This document shows positions 43,509-56,600 of a DNA stretch of 64,000 nucleotides, in pieces. The position numbers were made by a program, and so were the translations under genes. This DNA comes from Euglena gracilis. Its lineage: Eukaryota; Euglenida; Euglenophyceae; Euglenales. Under the pieces are notes generated by a model that was not told the origin of the DNA, made no database searches, and saw only the letters and a list, made by a program, of their open reading frames with translations. The stretch lies in NCBI GenBank assembly GCA_039621445.1, contig CP154955.1, positions 34,974,640-35,038,639 of the forward strand, given 5' to 3'. Within the stretch, counting starts at the first letter, position 1. Each line of letters begins with the position of its first letter.

Positions 43509-44042
43509 ATATATGGCAGCTAAATTCTAAATTCTACTTGCCCCCCCCCCGGGGTGCCAATTAGAAATTCCAGGGGGGGTCCGTGTAGCATCCCCCGCGT
43601 CCGACCTCCGGGGGAAAGTCGGGGTTATTGTTTGGGATAGGGTCAGGGTTCCAACCGGATTCCCGGAGGGCTCCCCTTTTTGGGAATTTTGGGACCACAT
43701 TTCCGACGGAGTTCGACAAAATTTAGGTCGAATTCGGGTGAAATTCGCTCGAAATTGTGACCCAGAAATCTTCCGAAAACGAGACCCTAACCTCCGGCCT
43801 AACTTGTTCCAGAAAAGTGCCAATTTTCGGCGCTCCAATCCTAACCCTAACCCCATCCCTCCCACTTAGTGGGAAATCTCCCCGGATCCGACCAATTTTG
43901 CCCAGATCCGGCGACGTTCCGGGGCCCCGCGGGACCGAAAGGGAGGAACGTCGGACGCGGGGGATGCTACACGGAACCCCCCCCCTTGAACTTCTAATTG
44001 GCCCTCCGGGGGCTGGCTAAGTAAAATTTAGCTGCCATATAT
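43509..44042. mobile_element. 500-bp element with ~90-bp terminal inverted repeats, copy 2
   Basis: Copy 2 equivalent of 7403-7902, with the same arms. It has a longer interior around 43690-43730 and a short duplicated CTAAATT at the left arm. Confidence 0.85.
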
Positions 44043-44052
44043 GTTTATATGT

Positions 44053-44263
44053 GGCGAGTGATAAGTTTGGCACCCCCCCCCCGGGGGAGGTACTAAACTT
44101 AATACCAGGTTGGGCACAGGTTAGGTTAGGGTTAGGGTTAGGATTAGGGTTAGGGTTAGGGTTAGGGCTAGGGTCAGGGCTAGGGTTGGGGTTAGGGTAA
44201 CCCGTGCCCAACCTGGTGTCAAGTTTAGTACCCCCCGGGGGGGTACTAAGCTTGACACTTGCC
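44053..44263. repeat. Telomere-like TTAGGG tract enclosed by an inverted repeat, copy 2
   Basis: Same structure as 7914-8142 with fewer telomere-like units (about 44120-44200) and shorter homopolymers. Confidence 0.9.
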
Positions 44264-44484
44264 ATACACACATATATAAATGTATATCCTCCCATATTTA
44301 CAAGGCACTCTGGACACCACAATTTTGGCCGTAAAGGGGCAATGAAGATTGCGTGGAGGAAAGGTTTGTTGGCACAGTTGTGAGCTTTGGCGCTACATTG
44401 GATTGAATATTTTTGAGGGTTTGTGCCCAAGACTCAACTGCAAATTTTCCTGCAGGAAAAACCTCAGAAGCAGAAAGGTTCTCT

Positions 44485-46244
44485 CTTAGGGGGCCCAACT
44501 GGCACTTAGCTTTGAAAATGACTGTAAATTTGCGCCGACGCGCAATGCCAAAATTTTTTTCTGTTTTCGGACACCGAAGCCTGAGACTCGAGACGGCCCG
44601 CATTAGTGGCTCCCTGCACCCTCCCCCCCCCCCCCGGGCCTGGGGACGAAACCAACGACTTGGAACTCCACAGTCTACGGGCACAGCGCTCCCAGGGCCC
44701 AGTGTGCATGAACACAAAGCGCCGGGTGATGAAACGAGGGGACTCCACTGCGCAATTGCGCTTTGGCGCAACGATAACACATGTTGACACATATGTTGTT
44801 ATTGTTGTGCAAGTGCGGCAGTGGTTACCCACATGTTGAATTGCAAACAATGCACAACAATGACAACATATGTGTCAACATGTGTTTCCATTGTGCCACA
44901 GGCAGGGGTAGGCTTACGAAGAATAGAAATTTAAGAGCTATATTGCGCCAAAGCGCAATAGAAATGCATTTTTAAAATTGCAAAAGCAGCGTGGCTCTTG
45001 CACCGACACGCAATATAACTGCTTGAAACTTATCTCACAACGACGGGAGACAATGGCCCTGTTAGAGTATCAACACCAGAGGGGATAGAGCACAAACGGC
45101 AGCAGGGTGACGGAAGCCTACTCTCAGTCACGTTGCGTTAGAATGGGTCAACATTGCGCGTCGGCGCAAGAGCCACGCTGCTTTTGCAATTCTAAAAAAT
45201 GTATTTCTATTGCGCTTTGGCGCAATATAACCCTGAAATTTCTATTCTTCATGAGCCTGCCCATTGCGCTGTGAGGCAACAGTTATCCATTTTTAATTTC
45301 TTATTTTTATCACTGCGAGTGGAGAGAGCAGTCCTAGAAGCATCTCATCACCAGAGCGGACAGGGCCAAAGTGGAGGGAAGCCTTGCCTGGGACAGGAAG
45401 CCAACCCCCTGGTGTGTGAAAGCAACCACCAACTTCTTCACATCCAGACGTGTCTTGTCCTATGCGTTGTAAACCCAAATGCCATTGCCGGAGGTTCCTC
45501 CCACGTACTTAAGCATGCCTGAGGGGCCCTTCTTTTTGGCCGACTTTTGAAAGCCGAAAAATTCCTGTGTGGAAAAGAACAGGTACCAGATGAACCCTTG
45601 GAATAAGAGCCGAGGTCACAGTTTTAGGCGTCGAAAAGGTGTTTTAAAGAAGCTCGTCACCCCCCTTTTCTCACCCAGCCCCCCAACCCCCCCCCCCCAC
45701 CTGGGTGGTTCCCGCTGTACCGCTCCTCACGCTTCAAGCACCCAGGGATCACAACTCTGTGACATGCCGTTTTTTCCAACTTTTCACAACGTGTGTGTAG
45801 AGTCCACCCCCCTCTGGACGCCTCAGCAGGCAGCCCTTCACAGACATACCGCAGAGCCCCAAAAAGCAACAAAAAGGGCCAAATTACACCAAGCCTGTAG
45901 AGCACCATCTGGGGAACACAGTCAAGGCTTCAAAAACGAGGGACTCACAACGGGGGTTTTGGCACTTTTTTGGGAAAATTCACGTGTCCCGGTGTTCAAA
46001 CCCAGGGTTTTGAACCTTTTTCAAAATGGTGCACAGGCTGGAAAACAGGCTGGAAAACACCAAATTTGGGCTTGTTCCCCAGGTCTCAACATCGGCAAAT
46101 GATGTACACGCCACTGTGGAGGGCCTCCGGGGAACCAGAGGGTCAAAAGGGTGGGTTTTACCGCCGGGTTTCAAAAAGATTGGAAATTTGCGCCAAAGCG
46201 CAAGCTAAAAATCAAAACCTTAAGTGCGAGCTTGGCCGCCTAAG
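44485..46244. mobile_element. CTTAGGCGGCC-family TIR element, copy 2 (1.76 kb)
   Basis: The duplicated equivalent of 8369-10106 with TCTCT at 44480-44484 and 46245-46249. Here the right end is the perfect GGCCGCCTAAG, while the left end has mutated to CTTAGGGGGCC. Confidence 0.82.
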
Positions 46245-47644
46245 TCTCTGCATCCATCTCATCCTTCATTCTGAGCACTGTAGATGGGGAGCTCTGCACC
46301 ATATGTTCTGAATCCACCTTTTGACTCGACTAGAGGGCATCTCCCAGGGGGGGATGTGTTGTCCACCGAGGGTGAATTGGCTTTCTGTGTGACCGCCCCC
46401 CCCCACCTGAGCTCAGACACCTGTGGTCGTCCAGAACCCCAGACCCAGACACCTGTGGTCGTCCAGAACCCCAGACCCAGTCACATCCAGTCAAATCATT
46501 TCACAGGTGTTTGCTCCAGTGGACAAAATTCAACCCTTTCAGGGGCTTTGCCAACCCTGCCTTTGGGTGGGCATTGAGACCCACTTTTACCATTCCACTT
46601 CACACCAGCCATTGTGCGTTTGGATCAGGGGTTTTTTTAAGACCGGGGGGGGAGGGGGGGTCCCCCCCACCCACCCACCCCCCTGGGGGGGGGCCCCGGG
46701 GGGGGGAGGGGGTCCCGGGGGACCCACAAAAAAAAATGGCCGAAAAATCGCGAAAAGTGCTAAAAAATAGAATTTTTTCGGCGCCACAGGCGCCGAAAAG
46801 TATATCCCACCCCCCTCCGGGGAGACCCCCCCCAGGGGGGAGGGGGTCCGGCGGACCCACCCACCCTACCCCCCCCGGGGGTCCAAACTTAAAAAAATCC
46901 CTGGTTTGGATGCCAGGTCCCTTTGTGAAGCAGGATGGTGACATATGCAATGGTAATGATAAATAATATGTTTTTTGGTGGGCTTGTTGAGGGGCGAGTC
47001 ACAGCCTCCACCCCATTCCTGTCTTTTCCTGGACAAAAGAAACCCTCTGGGGGGTTGCTCGTTTGAGGACAGGGATGGAACTGGGTGGAGCAAATGGGAG
47101 ACGCTGCTTCTCGTGGCTGGGCACTGGCAACTTTGAGCAAAAGACTTGCGAGGGATGGCGGCGATGCCCTCCTCTTCCATGGCTGTACAGGTCAGGTTCG
47201 CGATGTTGGTTTCGTGGCTCGGTGGTGGTTCGTCGTGGGAGGGGGGAGAGGCTCTTGCTTAAAAGACCGTAGGGGGTTGCTTAAAAGACCACACTGCGTT
47301 GCTATTTTACTGTGCCTGGAAAAATGCCCCTGCCTGACCCCCTCCCCCCCCCCTCGGGGAGGAGCGTTGCGCAATGAGGTGGAAATGGGGTTTTTAATGT
47401 GTTTTTTCGCTGATTCGTTTCACAATCCCAAGAATTGTCAAAAATGGGCATTTTAGGCCTGTTTTGGGGGCAAAAAAATCCACTAACCAGCCCCCCCCCC
47501 CCCAAGCAGGGGGGTGCTGCGAGCCCTTAAGCAGAAGCCTGGTGGGGGGGAGGACGGTGGCTGAGAAGCCACCGGCAGCCCCAATTTGGGGGTGTACAGG
47601 TGCAGGAGGTCGTCGGCTGGGGGCAAGCTGCGTGGGGGGGGGGG

Positions 47645-50600
47645 TCACCCTCCACGCGGGTCGAAGATGGCGTTGAAGCCGCGGCCCCCCTTCAGCCCTG
47701 CAAAGGCGGAGGCATTGGGTTCGGAAATGGGGCGTTTCTGTGGGTTGAGGAAGAGCCCCTTTCCCTTTACCGAAACCAACGGAGCTAAAACTCCTTAGAA
47801 ATGGTGGGGAATGGCGCTAAGGCCCAGAAAAGCCACGGTCAGGCCTTTTCCGCGGGTTCTGCACCGGGAAATGATGGGGAAAGGGGAGAGGTGCAACGTG
47901 GCGCCTCCTAATTTGGAAGTACTGGAAGGGCCAACCTTTGTCCCTCCCCGCCAGCCACTTGACCTCGTCCAGGTCCATGTTCAGCAGCACTGTGCTGCGG
48001 CCCGTCACCCACCGGCCGCCGCCCAGGTCCACGTGGATCAGCGACATCGACGCCAGGTCTGTAGGTCAAGGGAGGCTGAGAACCCCATCGCCGCGGACCG
48101 CACACCATCAGCAAAAAAACACCCCCTGGTTGGGCGGCATGGATAATGCATGAGGAAAACAACTTCTCTACGCAACCTCAAAGATGGAAAAAGAAAAAGA
48201 AAGCACAGAGATAGTGAGAAATAAAATGAAAAGGCAGACGGAGGGTCCATTTCCTATAGCAGTGTGCATTGTGTTTGTTCACAGTACTGGCAAACCGTGC
48301 AGCAGCCACAGTGTAGGCACACCGGCAATCATAGCAAGGATCTGGGCCTCGCAAAGGTCGCGCTGGAGATCACGCCTCAAGTCCTCGAATGTTGTCCCTC
48401 CCGCCATGCCTTCCCTGGGTGAAAACAAAGCAGAATTGCCAAAAGGAACGTCAGGGTTCAATATAAGGAGAGGAGGGGGGGGTCCGACCCCCCCCTGCGG
48501 GCCAGGAGGGGGGGGGGGGACACCCCCCCACCTAAACAGTGGCGCGGTCAGGGTGACCGAAAATTTTTTGACCCCCCAAATCGACCAAAAGTGCCATTTT
48601 GGGCACTTTTTGGGCAAAAATTGGCCAAAAATGCAAAAAAAATTCGGCGCGAAGCACAGGAGGAAAAATTGACCCTTTTGGGGGGGGGGTCCCGGGTACC
48701 CCCCCCCAGGGTCGGTCTGGACCCCCCTTGCAGGTGGGGGGTGGGTCCGGACCCCCCCCCCTGCGGGCCAGGAGGGGGGTGGGGGGGGGACACCCCCCAC
48801 CTAAACCATGTACGCCCTCCTTATATCGAACCCTGAGCAACGATACCGATGATTGCACCACACAAGACGAACACAGGCTCGTGAGGCAGCAGCATACGGT
48901 TCGACGCCAGGGGGCATCCGGAAGTCCACATCCCCGACGTACCCCAGGAAGCGGGTCACGACTTCTGAAACACATCGAAGCGCACTTTTGGTCCATCTGA
49001 ATCAAACCATGTGCATCTTTTCCGCAAAAAGTTAGAGCGGAAGAAAACCACTTGGAATGAGAGCAGGTAACGGAGACTACTTTCAGTCTGCTTGTACCAC
49101 AAAAACGATCCACAAGAATACTCAATGCAGAAAAAGAATGAAATTTGAATTCAGATTGTCTGATTGTCCACAATCATCAATGGAGGAGTTTTGTGCATAT
49201 CCGTTGTTGAGGGTTACATTTTTGTCCTTGGTTATCCATTTTCTTGCAAAGTCGGCTGCAGTGACTGCCTAGAAATGCAACTGATGGGAACTGAAAGATT
49301 GACCGGTAGCCCTAAAATACTGTCCCCCCCAGGAGGGAATCATCATACCGTTTCTAACTGAACCCCCCATGGGGGCCACTTTCAACTTCAAAGACCAGTC
49401 AATTTTCAAATACGAGTCACCCACTTCCTACTCCCCCTCCCTGAGAGGGGGTCGGTCAATCTGGACACTCAGGTCAAGATGGCCCAAGACCAAAGCCAAA
49501 TAAACCCCCCCAAAAATATTTTGGCGCCTAGTGGCCACTTTTGCACCCCGGGGGGTCCAGAGCCAAAAACCAGCCAGTCACTCCGAAAAAACCAGTCAAT
49601 CATCCCCCCAGAGTTGGACACGCCTTACACAATAATTGGGTATATAAATGAGGGAAGAGGAAAGTTCGTCCCCCTTGACTTAAAGGAGTGGGCCGAAGCA
49701 AAATTCGCCTGTGCTTTTGCAATCACCACCGGGGATGACATTGGTACGGAAGACCTGCTCGAGGAATTATGATTTGAACTTTAGTATAAATCACATTCTT
49801 ATGGCTGGGCCGAAGCTTGAAGGTCAGGCATCAACCCGGCCTGAATTTAGGCCGAATTTTGGCCCAAACACCCTCCCAAATAACTTTTCCCCATGCAAAG
49901 CTAATGGACCGATCTTTTTGGCACCCACCCCCTGCAAAATTATTTGGGCAGCACCCAAAAATATTGATGGACCGATTGGCAATATTTGCTGAAAACAATT
50001 TGTTGTCAACTGCTGTTTTTATCAAAAAGCGTGACAAAATCTAATGTTTCTATTGATTGGAAAAGAAAACATTATGATACTTCAGGTGAGTTTTGCACCT
50101 GCAACGCATCATTTTCCACATTTTTTCCTCGTTCCAGAATTCCACAGGGGTGGGGGGCAAAACTACCTGCGTGATGCCAGATAACATCTTATGTCGTTTA
50201 TGTTACATAAATGATACTGTCAAAGCTAAAAGCAGTCCTTTTCATGCACTTTTCTGAAAAGGATGCACCCTCCCAAATGAATGTTGTTCTGGGGAAAAAA
50301 AGCTTCTGCAGAGTCAGATGACTAGGACGGTTCACAGCAGTCTCCACCTTCGCCGAAAGAGACTCACAAGGAAAACTCGTTAGGAGAGAGAAAGCTAAAG
50401 ACCTGGTTGCGAGGATAGAGGCGACGCAGGTGACAATCATTGCTCAGCCTCACTGGTCGAAATTTCGGCTTTCTCAGCATCTGTTTTTAATCCGCAGTAA
50501 TCCGTTCGGAAAGTTTTGGTCATCCATAGTTATCCAGTTGAGGATAAGCAGCACAAACCTCTGCATCAATGCCACCTGGAAACCGTGCCAAGGTTGCAAA

Positions 50601-53600
50601 AAAAAACATGGAATGGAACATGAAAATGAAAATGAACACCGGAATGGAAGGTTAAAGGTGTGCCTCCCTTCTTGCTGGGTCCGCAAGGCTGAGGCCGTCA
50701 GCCCCTCCTGCCCTGCAGAGAATCAGCAGGGCTGTCGGAGGCTTCTTCGGCGAGGACACAATTTGGGGCAACACATCTCAAGGCCACTTTCGAATCACTA
50801 AAAAATAAATGAAATGAAATAAAAACTAAAATATAATATGGTTCTGGAACAAATGCGAAACGAACAATTCGATGGAAACCCAATGGAGAACGTTTTTATG
50901 AATTTTCACCGTTCTCATTTTCATTGGGAAATGGTTAGGTGTGTCCCCTCCGCCCTGGCAGCGACTGCACGGTCGGGATGCACCCCAGTCCCCAGGGAGC
51001 GTGCGGCGGGGGGGGGGGGACCTCCGGTTGGCCTCGGTCTGGGCGGCGATGGCGGCCACGAGCAGGAACTGGAGCGGCGGCAGAGCCTTGAGGGCCTCCA
51101 CGAAGAGGCTGTCCAGGATGCGCTGGGGGTGGGCAGGGGGGGCGTGCGAATGGACTGCGGAGCCTTCGGGGGGACTGGGGGGTGGGGGGGGGGGGCTTGG
51201 CACCCCCGGCAGCGGGGGCCATTTTCAAGGGAAACCGACTTGGTCGGTAAGCACCAGGACCCCCCCCCCAAAAAAAACTGACCGGGGGTGGTGCCTGCGA
51301 TGGGCAGGAACCCCATTGAACATGGAACCCCAGGCCCCTCCCCAGGTTGTTGAAAAGAAGCCTGGGGGGGTTCAAATTTGCCTCCCAAGCACCCACCCAC
51401 CCCGGGAGGGGGTCCAGGACCATCACCCTCCCCCCCCTTCACTGAATACCCTACCCCCAGGGGGGCATCCAGCAACCTTTTTTCAAACTGGCCTGAGGCT
51501 GTTCACCCCCTTCAGAAAAAGGCCCGGGGCTTTTTGGGGGTTTGTTGCTGGAACCTTAAAGGTGCCTTGTTTTGGGGGGGGGGAACTTATTTTTGGATTT
51601 TTGCTTGACCAATCTGGGGGGTAAACTTTCTTGAAAAGAAGCCTGTCCACCCCCACCTCCGACTGCATGAAGCGCCGGGACAGTGAATAAAGTCCATGAA
51701 AGATTGCCAAAAGTCCCACCATCAGGCACAAGATGAAAATTCTGATATTTTCCATTTTGGAAACACAAAGCACCGAAAGAAAAAGCTTGATGTTTTTGGC
51801 CCTCCGGGCTGAGGGGGAGCCGGGGACCCCCTGAAACCCCAAAAGATATTCCTGTTGAAAAAACCACCTGAAAACGTGCTTCTTGGGCATTTTTGAAGTT
51901 CACCTGGAAGGATTCTCAGGGGATGAGGGGAGGGTGCCCTCGCCCCCTCCCCCAGGGGGATCCACCCCCCCCCCCCCACACAAAACCAACGCTCACTTAG
52001 TACCCTGCCCGAGGGTACATGGCCACCTAGGCCCAAGGGGAGGGTTCAAGCCGGGTACAAAAAAATCAAACTGACAAAAGTTCCAAATAAAAATACTTTG
52101 TAAAAAAAATCGATGCTGGACTCAATTTGAGTCAGGCTGCTGGCTGGCCTGGTGGCCAAACCCCTCTTCAGTTTAAGCTCAGAACCCAAACCCACCCATC
52201 CACTCTCCAAACCCCACCCAGCCCCAAGGGTGGTCAAAACTGGCACACATTTCAGGACAGCTTAATTGCATATTAACAAATATCCATATGGCAATATATG
52301 ATGAAACCACACTGCACTTGTGCAACAATGAACAGCACAATAAATTGAACATGCAGACATGCACGCACGCACACGCGTGCGCATGCTTGGACGCGCGCAC
52401 GCACGCACTCACCGCAGCAGCACGCTGAACGTCAGGGATATCAACCGTCACCATCCGATCTTCCTTTTGAGCCGTCTCCCCTGCCTCCGAGATGGCCGAG
52501 CTGCAAATCTGCAACGCCTTCCGAGCGTCGCCGGCACAGCTGCCTGCAAAGCAAAGGAAAAGGCAAAGTGAGATCCTGGGCTCGTAGGCGTTCAGTTGTA
52601 GTGGGGAGGCAAGAGCTGTTCAGTTGGGGTTCATTTGAGGCGCAGAGAAAAGGACAGCCAGACGCCAATGGGTTCTGACTTTTTGCACCTTGGAACCGCC
52701 GAAAGCATTCACAAAGGACATGGAGTGGGGATTTCCCCATTTCTCTTCCTTGAAAAGTCTGGGGACCTCGTCAACAACCTTAAACCATCCAAATTAAAGA
52801 GGCACACATAACCCAAAACGCAAACCATCCAAAGCAGCGGAAAAAACTCACAAAAAAATATCAAACGTTTCAGCCAAAAAAGAAGATCGCCACTTCTACC
52901 AGAGTACGCGCGCAGCGGGGGGGGGGGGGGACCAAGCACCCTTGGATCGGTGTAGATCGTGGTCAGGAAGGAGGGTTGTAGGTCACCGAGAGACGGCGCA
53001 TGCAGACCGATTTTTGTGGACGTCCACTTTAGCGCCCGCTCAGTGATGACGTCGTCCCTGCACCCCGTCAGGCGGGCCCTCAGAATCGCTTCCAGGGACG
53101 GCGTGGTATAGGCGTTGAACTACAAGGCGGAAGAGGCGCAGCATTAGAAGACGTCCAAGAGCAAGCAACCCTCACTCATCCCGTCCCCAGAATACAACAC
53201 ACTGGAACAGACACAACCAAGCCAAATAAGGAGGAGGGCTTCTAGTGGGTGGCGAGCAGACCCATCGGGTCCTTTCGAGGTCGATTTCTTCAGCGACCGT
53301 CCCTTCGCTGTTCTCCGTGATGACCGAAACAATTGTTTGGGCTTCTGGCACCGGAAAGGAGCGGCCTTCAGCTAAAGCGTGCCAAGGCCAACCAACGTGG
53401 ACAGGCTGGGGGTCATTTCTCACTGGCAGTGGACAAACCAAAAACCAAAAATAGACCTTTTCTGGATGAGTAAACCCCCCAAATATAAAGACCTCCCCAA
53501 ATGGCTTGTTTTCCCCGCCCCCGACGTGGAGCCAGACGCTGGTGTCATTCAGGAAAAGGAGAAAACTTTTGGGTGGACACAACATTTTTTTCACCAGAAA

Positions 53601-56600
53601 TGCTCTATTTTGGATAAGAATTGCACATTTCTGCGAAAAATAGGAGGTACACAACGAAAAGTTGGCATAAAATTGGTCACAGAGGCCCTTGAAAAAGTTT
53701 GATTCCCGCGCCAAATATAAAGCCCCCCCCCAAATATAAAACCCTCCCACTGAGGGTCTTGAAATCCCGTCCAAATATAAAGCCAGGGGGGCTTTGGGAG
53801 GGGTTTACCTTGAGTGCCAGGCACTTTTGGCCAATGTGCCCAACCCCCCCCCCTCCCTGAGCAGGGGTCAGATTGGGATCTTTTGGAGTGCCCTGACAAC
53901 CCCCGAGGGTGAGGTCAACCACGCCTGGAAAGGAAACCTGCGTGGCTATGGGCAACACCTGCACCCGCTTGTGCCCAGCCCGGGACTGCAGCTTGTTCTG
54001 GAAGCGGTCCACGAGGGCCAGCTCGTTGCTGACGGCAAGGACGCGGAGGTACGAGTGGGGTCCGCAGGGCCACTGGAACAGGTTGTACAGCAGCTGCGGG
54101 CGGGGCGCTGTCTCCCCAACATTCGGCCATTCAGGAAGTCCCAACCATTCCACTGCCGGCCGACCCCTGGGGAGGGAGGGGTTCAAAACCAATGGATTTT
54201 GATCAAGGAAAATCCCGGGCGGCCACCTTCGATCAAATCTGGCAGGCAGGCCAAAACCAGTCAGCCACCCCTGGGGGGTGGGGTTGGAGCAATGGCATGG
54301 TCCCAACAAATCAGCAACCTCCTGTTTGTGTGCACTGGGGTTGTTTGTGCCATGCCGTTTATCTCCCTTTCTGGTCTGGCTCTGGTTTCTGCCTCTAGTC
54401 CAAATTATGTTTGTGTCTGTGAAGGCCTCCTTTCAGGCACCCACTCCCCCCCAATCCCCCACCCCAGTGGTCCCCTATGGCTCAAGCAACGCCCAGGCCT
54501 CATGTCCCGCTTCAGCAGGAAATCCACCTCGTCCACGAAGAGCAGCAGCACCGTGCGGCGCTTCATGTTGTGGGTGAAGTACTCGCTGAGCTTCTCCAGC
54601 GCCCTGCGGCCGAGAGGGCGGACTGCTTTCTGGATCCGAAAAGGTCATCAAAACAGCGCGCTGGGTCACAGCCAACGCAGCCCTTTTTCAGGCACACGGT
54701 CCACGGCACACGCCATAAGGCATGGCGGTGGTTGGACAAATGTCCGTGTTTTGTTTTGCTTTGTGTTGTGTGCGGCAATTTGCAGGTAAATCTCATGAAG
54801 ACCTTCAAAAGGACACAATGCAAAAAAAAGTGCAAAAAAGGAAAATGCCATAGCCCCCCCAAAAGACCCCGCCAATTTGCAACAAAGCCCAAAATACACC
54901 CCACCCAAAAACTGAGAACAGCTCAAGATTTTTTGGGACATTCCAGAATGACCCACCAAAAACTACCTGCCCCACCCCCAGGAAACTGTCTGCAGATAAA
55001 TCAGCAAGTACAGAGGAAGGAGACAGGTTACCATAAAGACAGGTCAGTGGGTCCAGAGGGACCTTAACTTTCAAATCCCTGCTTCCATCTTCGCGTCCTG
55101 GGGCACCAGATCACATCCTGGCTATTTGGGTTTTGAGCTGAGTGTTGCCATTTAAAAAGATGTCGGTTTGGGTAAATGTTCACACCGACAAAGGCAAAGT
55201 GCGAGATGCCTAAGCATTTGAGGACAATCCCCAAACTTTGCAGCTTCCGCACGAGCAAACTGGGTCCAATCCACATCGTCGTGGGGAAAGAAGCGAGTTG
55301 TATGTTCATTTCTTTGAACAATGTTTCTTTGAACATTATCCAAAATCCTGAAAATTTGCATAATTTGAAGAATCAGAATCAGAAATATATATTAATGCCT
55401 GTTTTTTTATTGTGTACATTGTGTGTTTTCAGGAAACTTTTCTTTCAATATTTAATGCATTTTAAGGCAATTTTACAAGTTTTATTTAGGCATTTGAAAA
55501 GCATTTAGGCATTTTATGGTATTTAAAGGCATTTTTTTAAGTGCAAGTCCAAGGGGGACGATCTGGGGATCGAACAGAGTCTTAATCAAAAAGTCGAAAA
55601 ACACACGCCCTAGGATAGGCAATGTTCCAGCGATGCCAAAAATCATTTTCCCCCTGCTGTTGGCCTGCATTTTCCAAGATTTTTCAACATATTTTTTTAA
55701 AGTTTTGCACAGTGAAAAATTTCAGGCGTTTTAAGGCATTTTGGCCAAAAAACTTGAGGCATTTTTTTTGGCGTTTTAGGGTTTTCTAAGGCACTTTTAA
55801 GAAACGTAAGTCCTGATTGTGTATGGTTTTATTTCCTGAATCGTTTTCCTCCCTCGGATTTCTTAGAATCCATTGTTGAAAAAAACTTTGTGATATGCCA
55901 TCGTGTTTTATGCGTTTTTACTTTATTATTTTCGAGAATAAACATGATTTATTGTTCAATGCATGACTTATGATACACAATGAATCGCTACAGAATGGGA
56001 ATCATCAAATCCAGCAAATGTCGGTTCTAATCTGGCCCCACCAAATAAAACCCTGGGTTGGTTGCTAAAATTTTTTGGGGAACCGATTTTTACTTTGTTA
56101 AAAAATTTTCCCGCGGAGGGTTTTTTAATTGGGCCAAAAAGCATGTTTTCAGTGAACAGAATTCAGTAACCGAGCAATTAACGCCCCCGGTTGGTTGTTC
56201 CCACTTTTTTGGAATTCTTGGTTTTTGTTATACCCATATATCTTTATATGTTCATTTTTTGTTGAAAAAAGGCAATTTCCTGGGTTGGATAAATTATGTT
56301 TTTTTCTTCAGGCTTCCAGTTAAAACCTTGTGAAAGAAATTGCTTTTCAGATTTTTATCACGGGGTGAAAAATTCACAACTTTTTCCCCCTTAAACAGGA
56401 CCCCCCCCAGGATATTGTCTGTCCTCTAACCCCCACTTATAAAACCCCCCGGGATTCATAGGATCTGGTTTGGTTGGTCAGCCGAAAGGAGGGGTTTTAA
56501 GCGGGGGGATTTATAAGTCAAGGAATTGCTGGTGAAAATCCGACCCCCTCCAAATTGGCAATTATCTGCAAATTTGGTCAAAAAATGTATTTTTGATGAC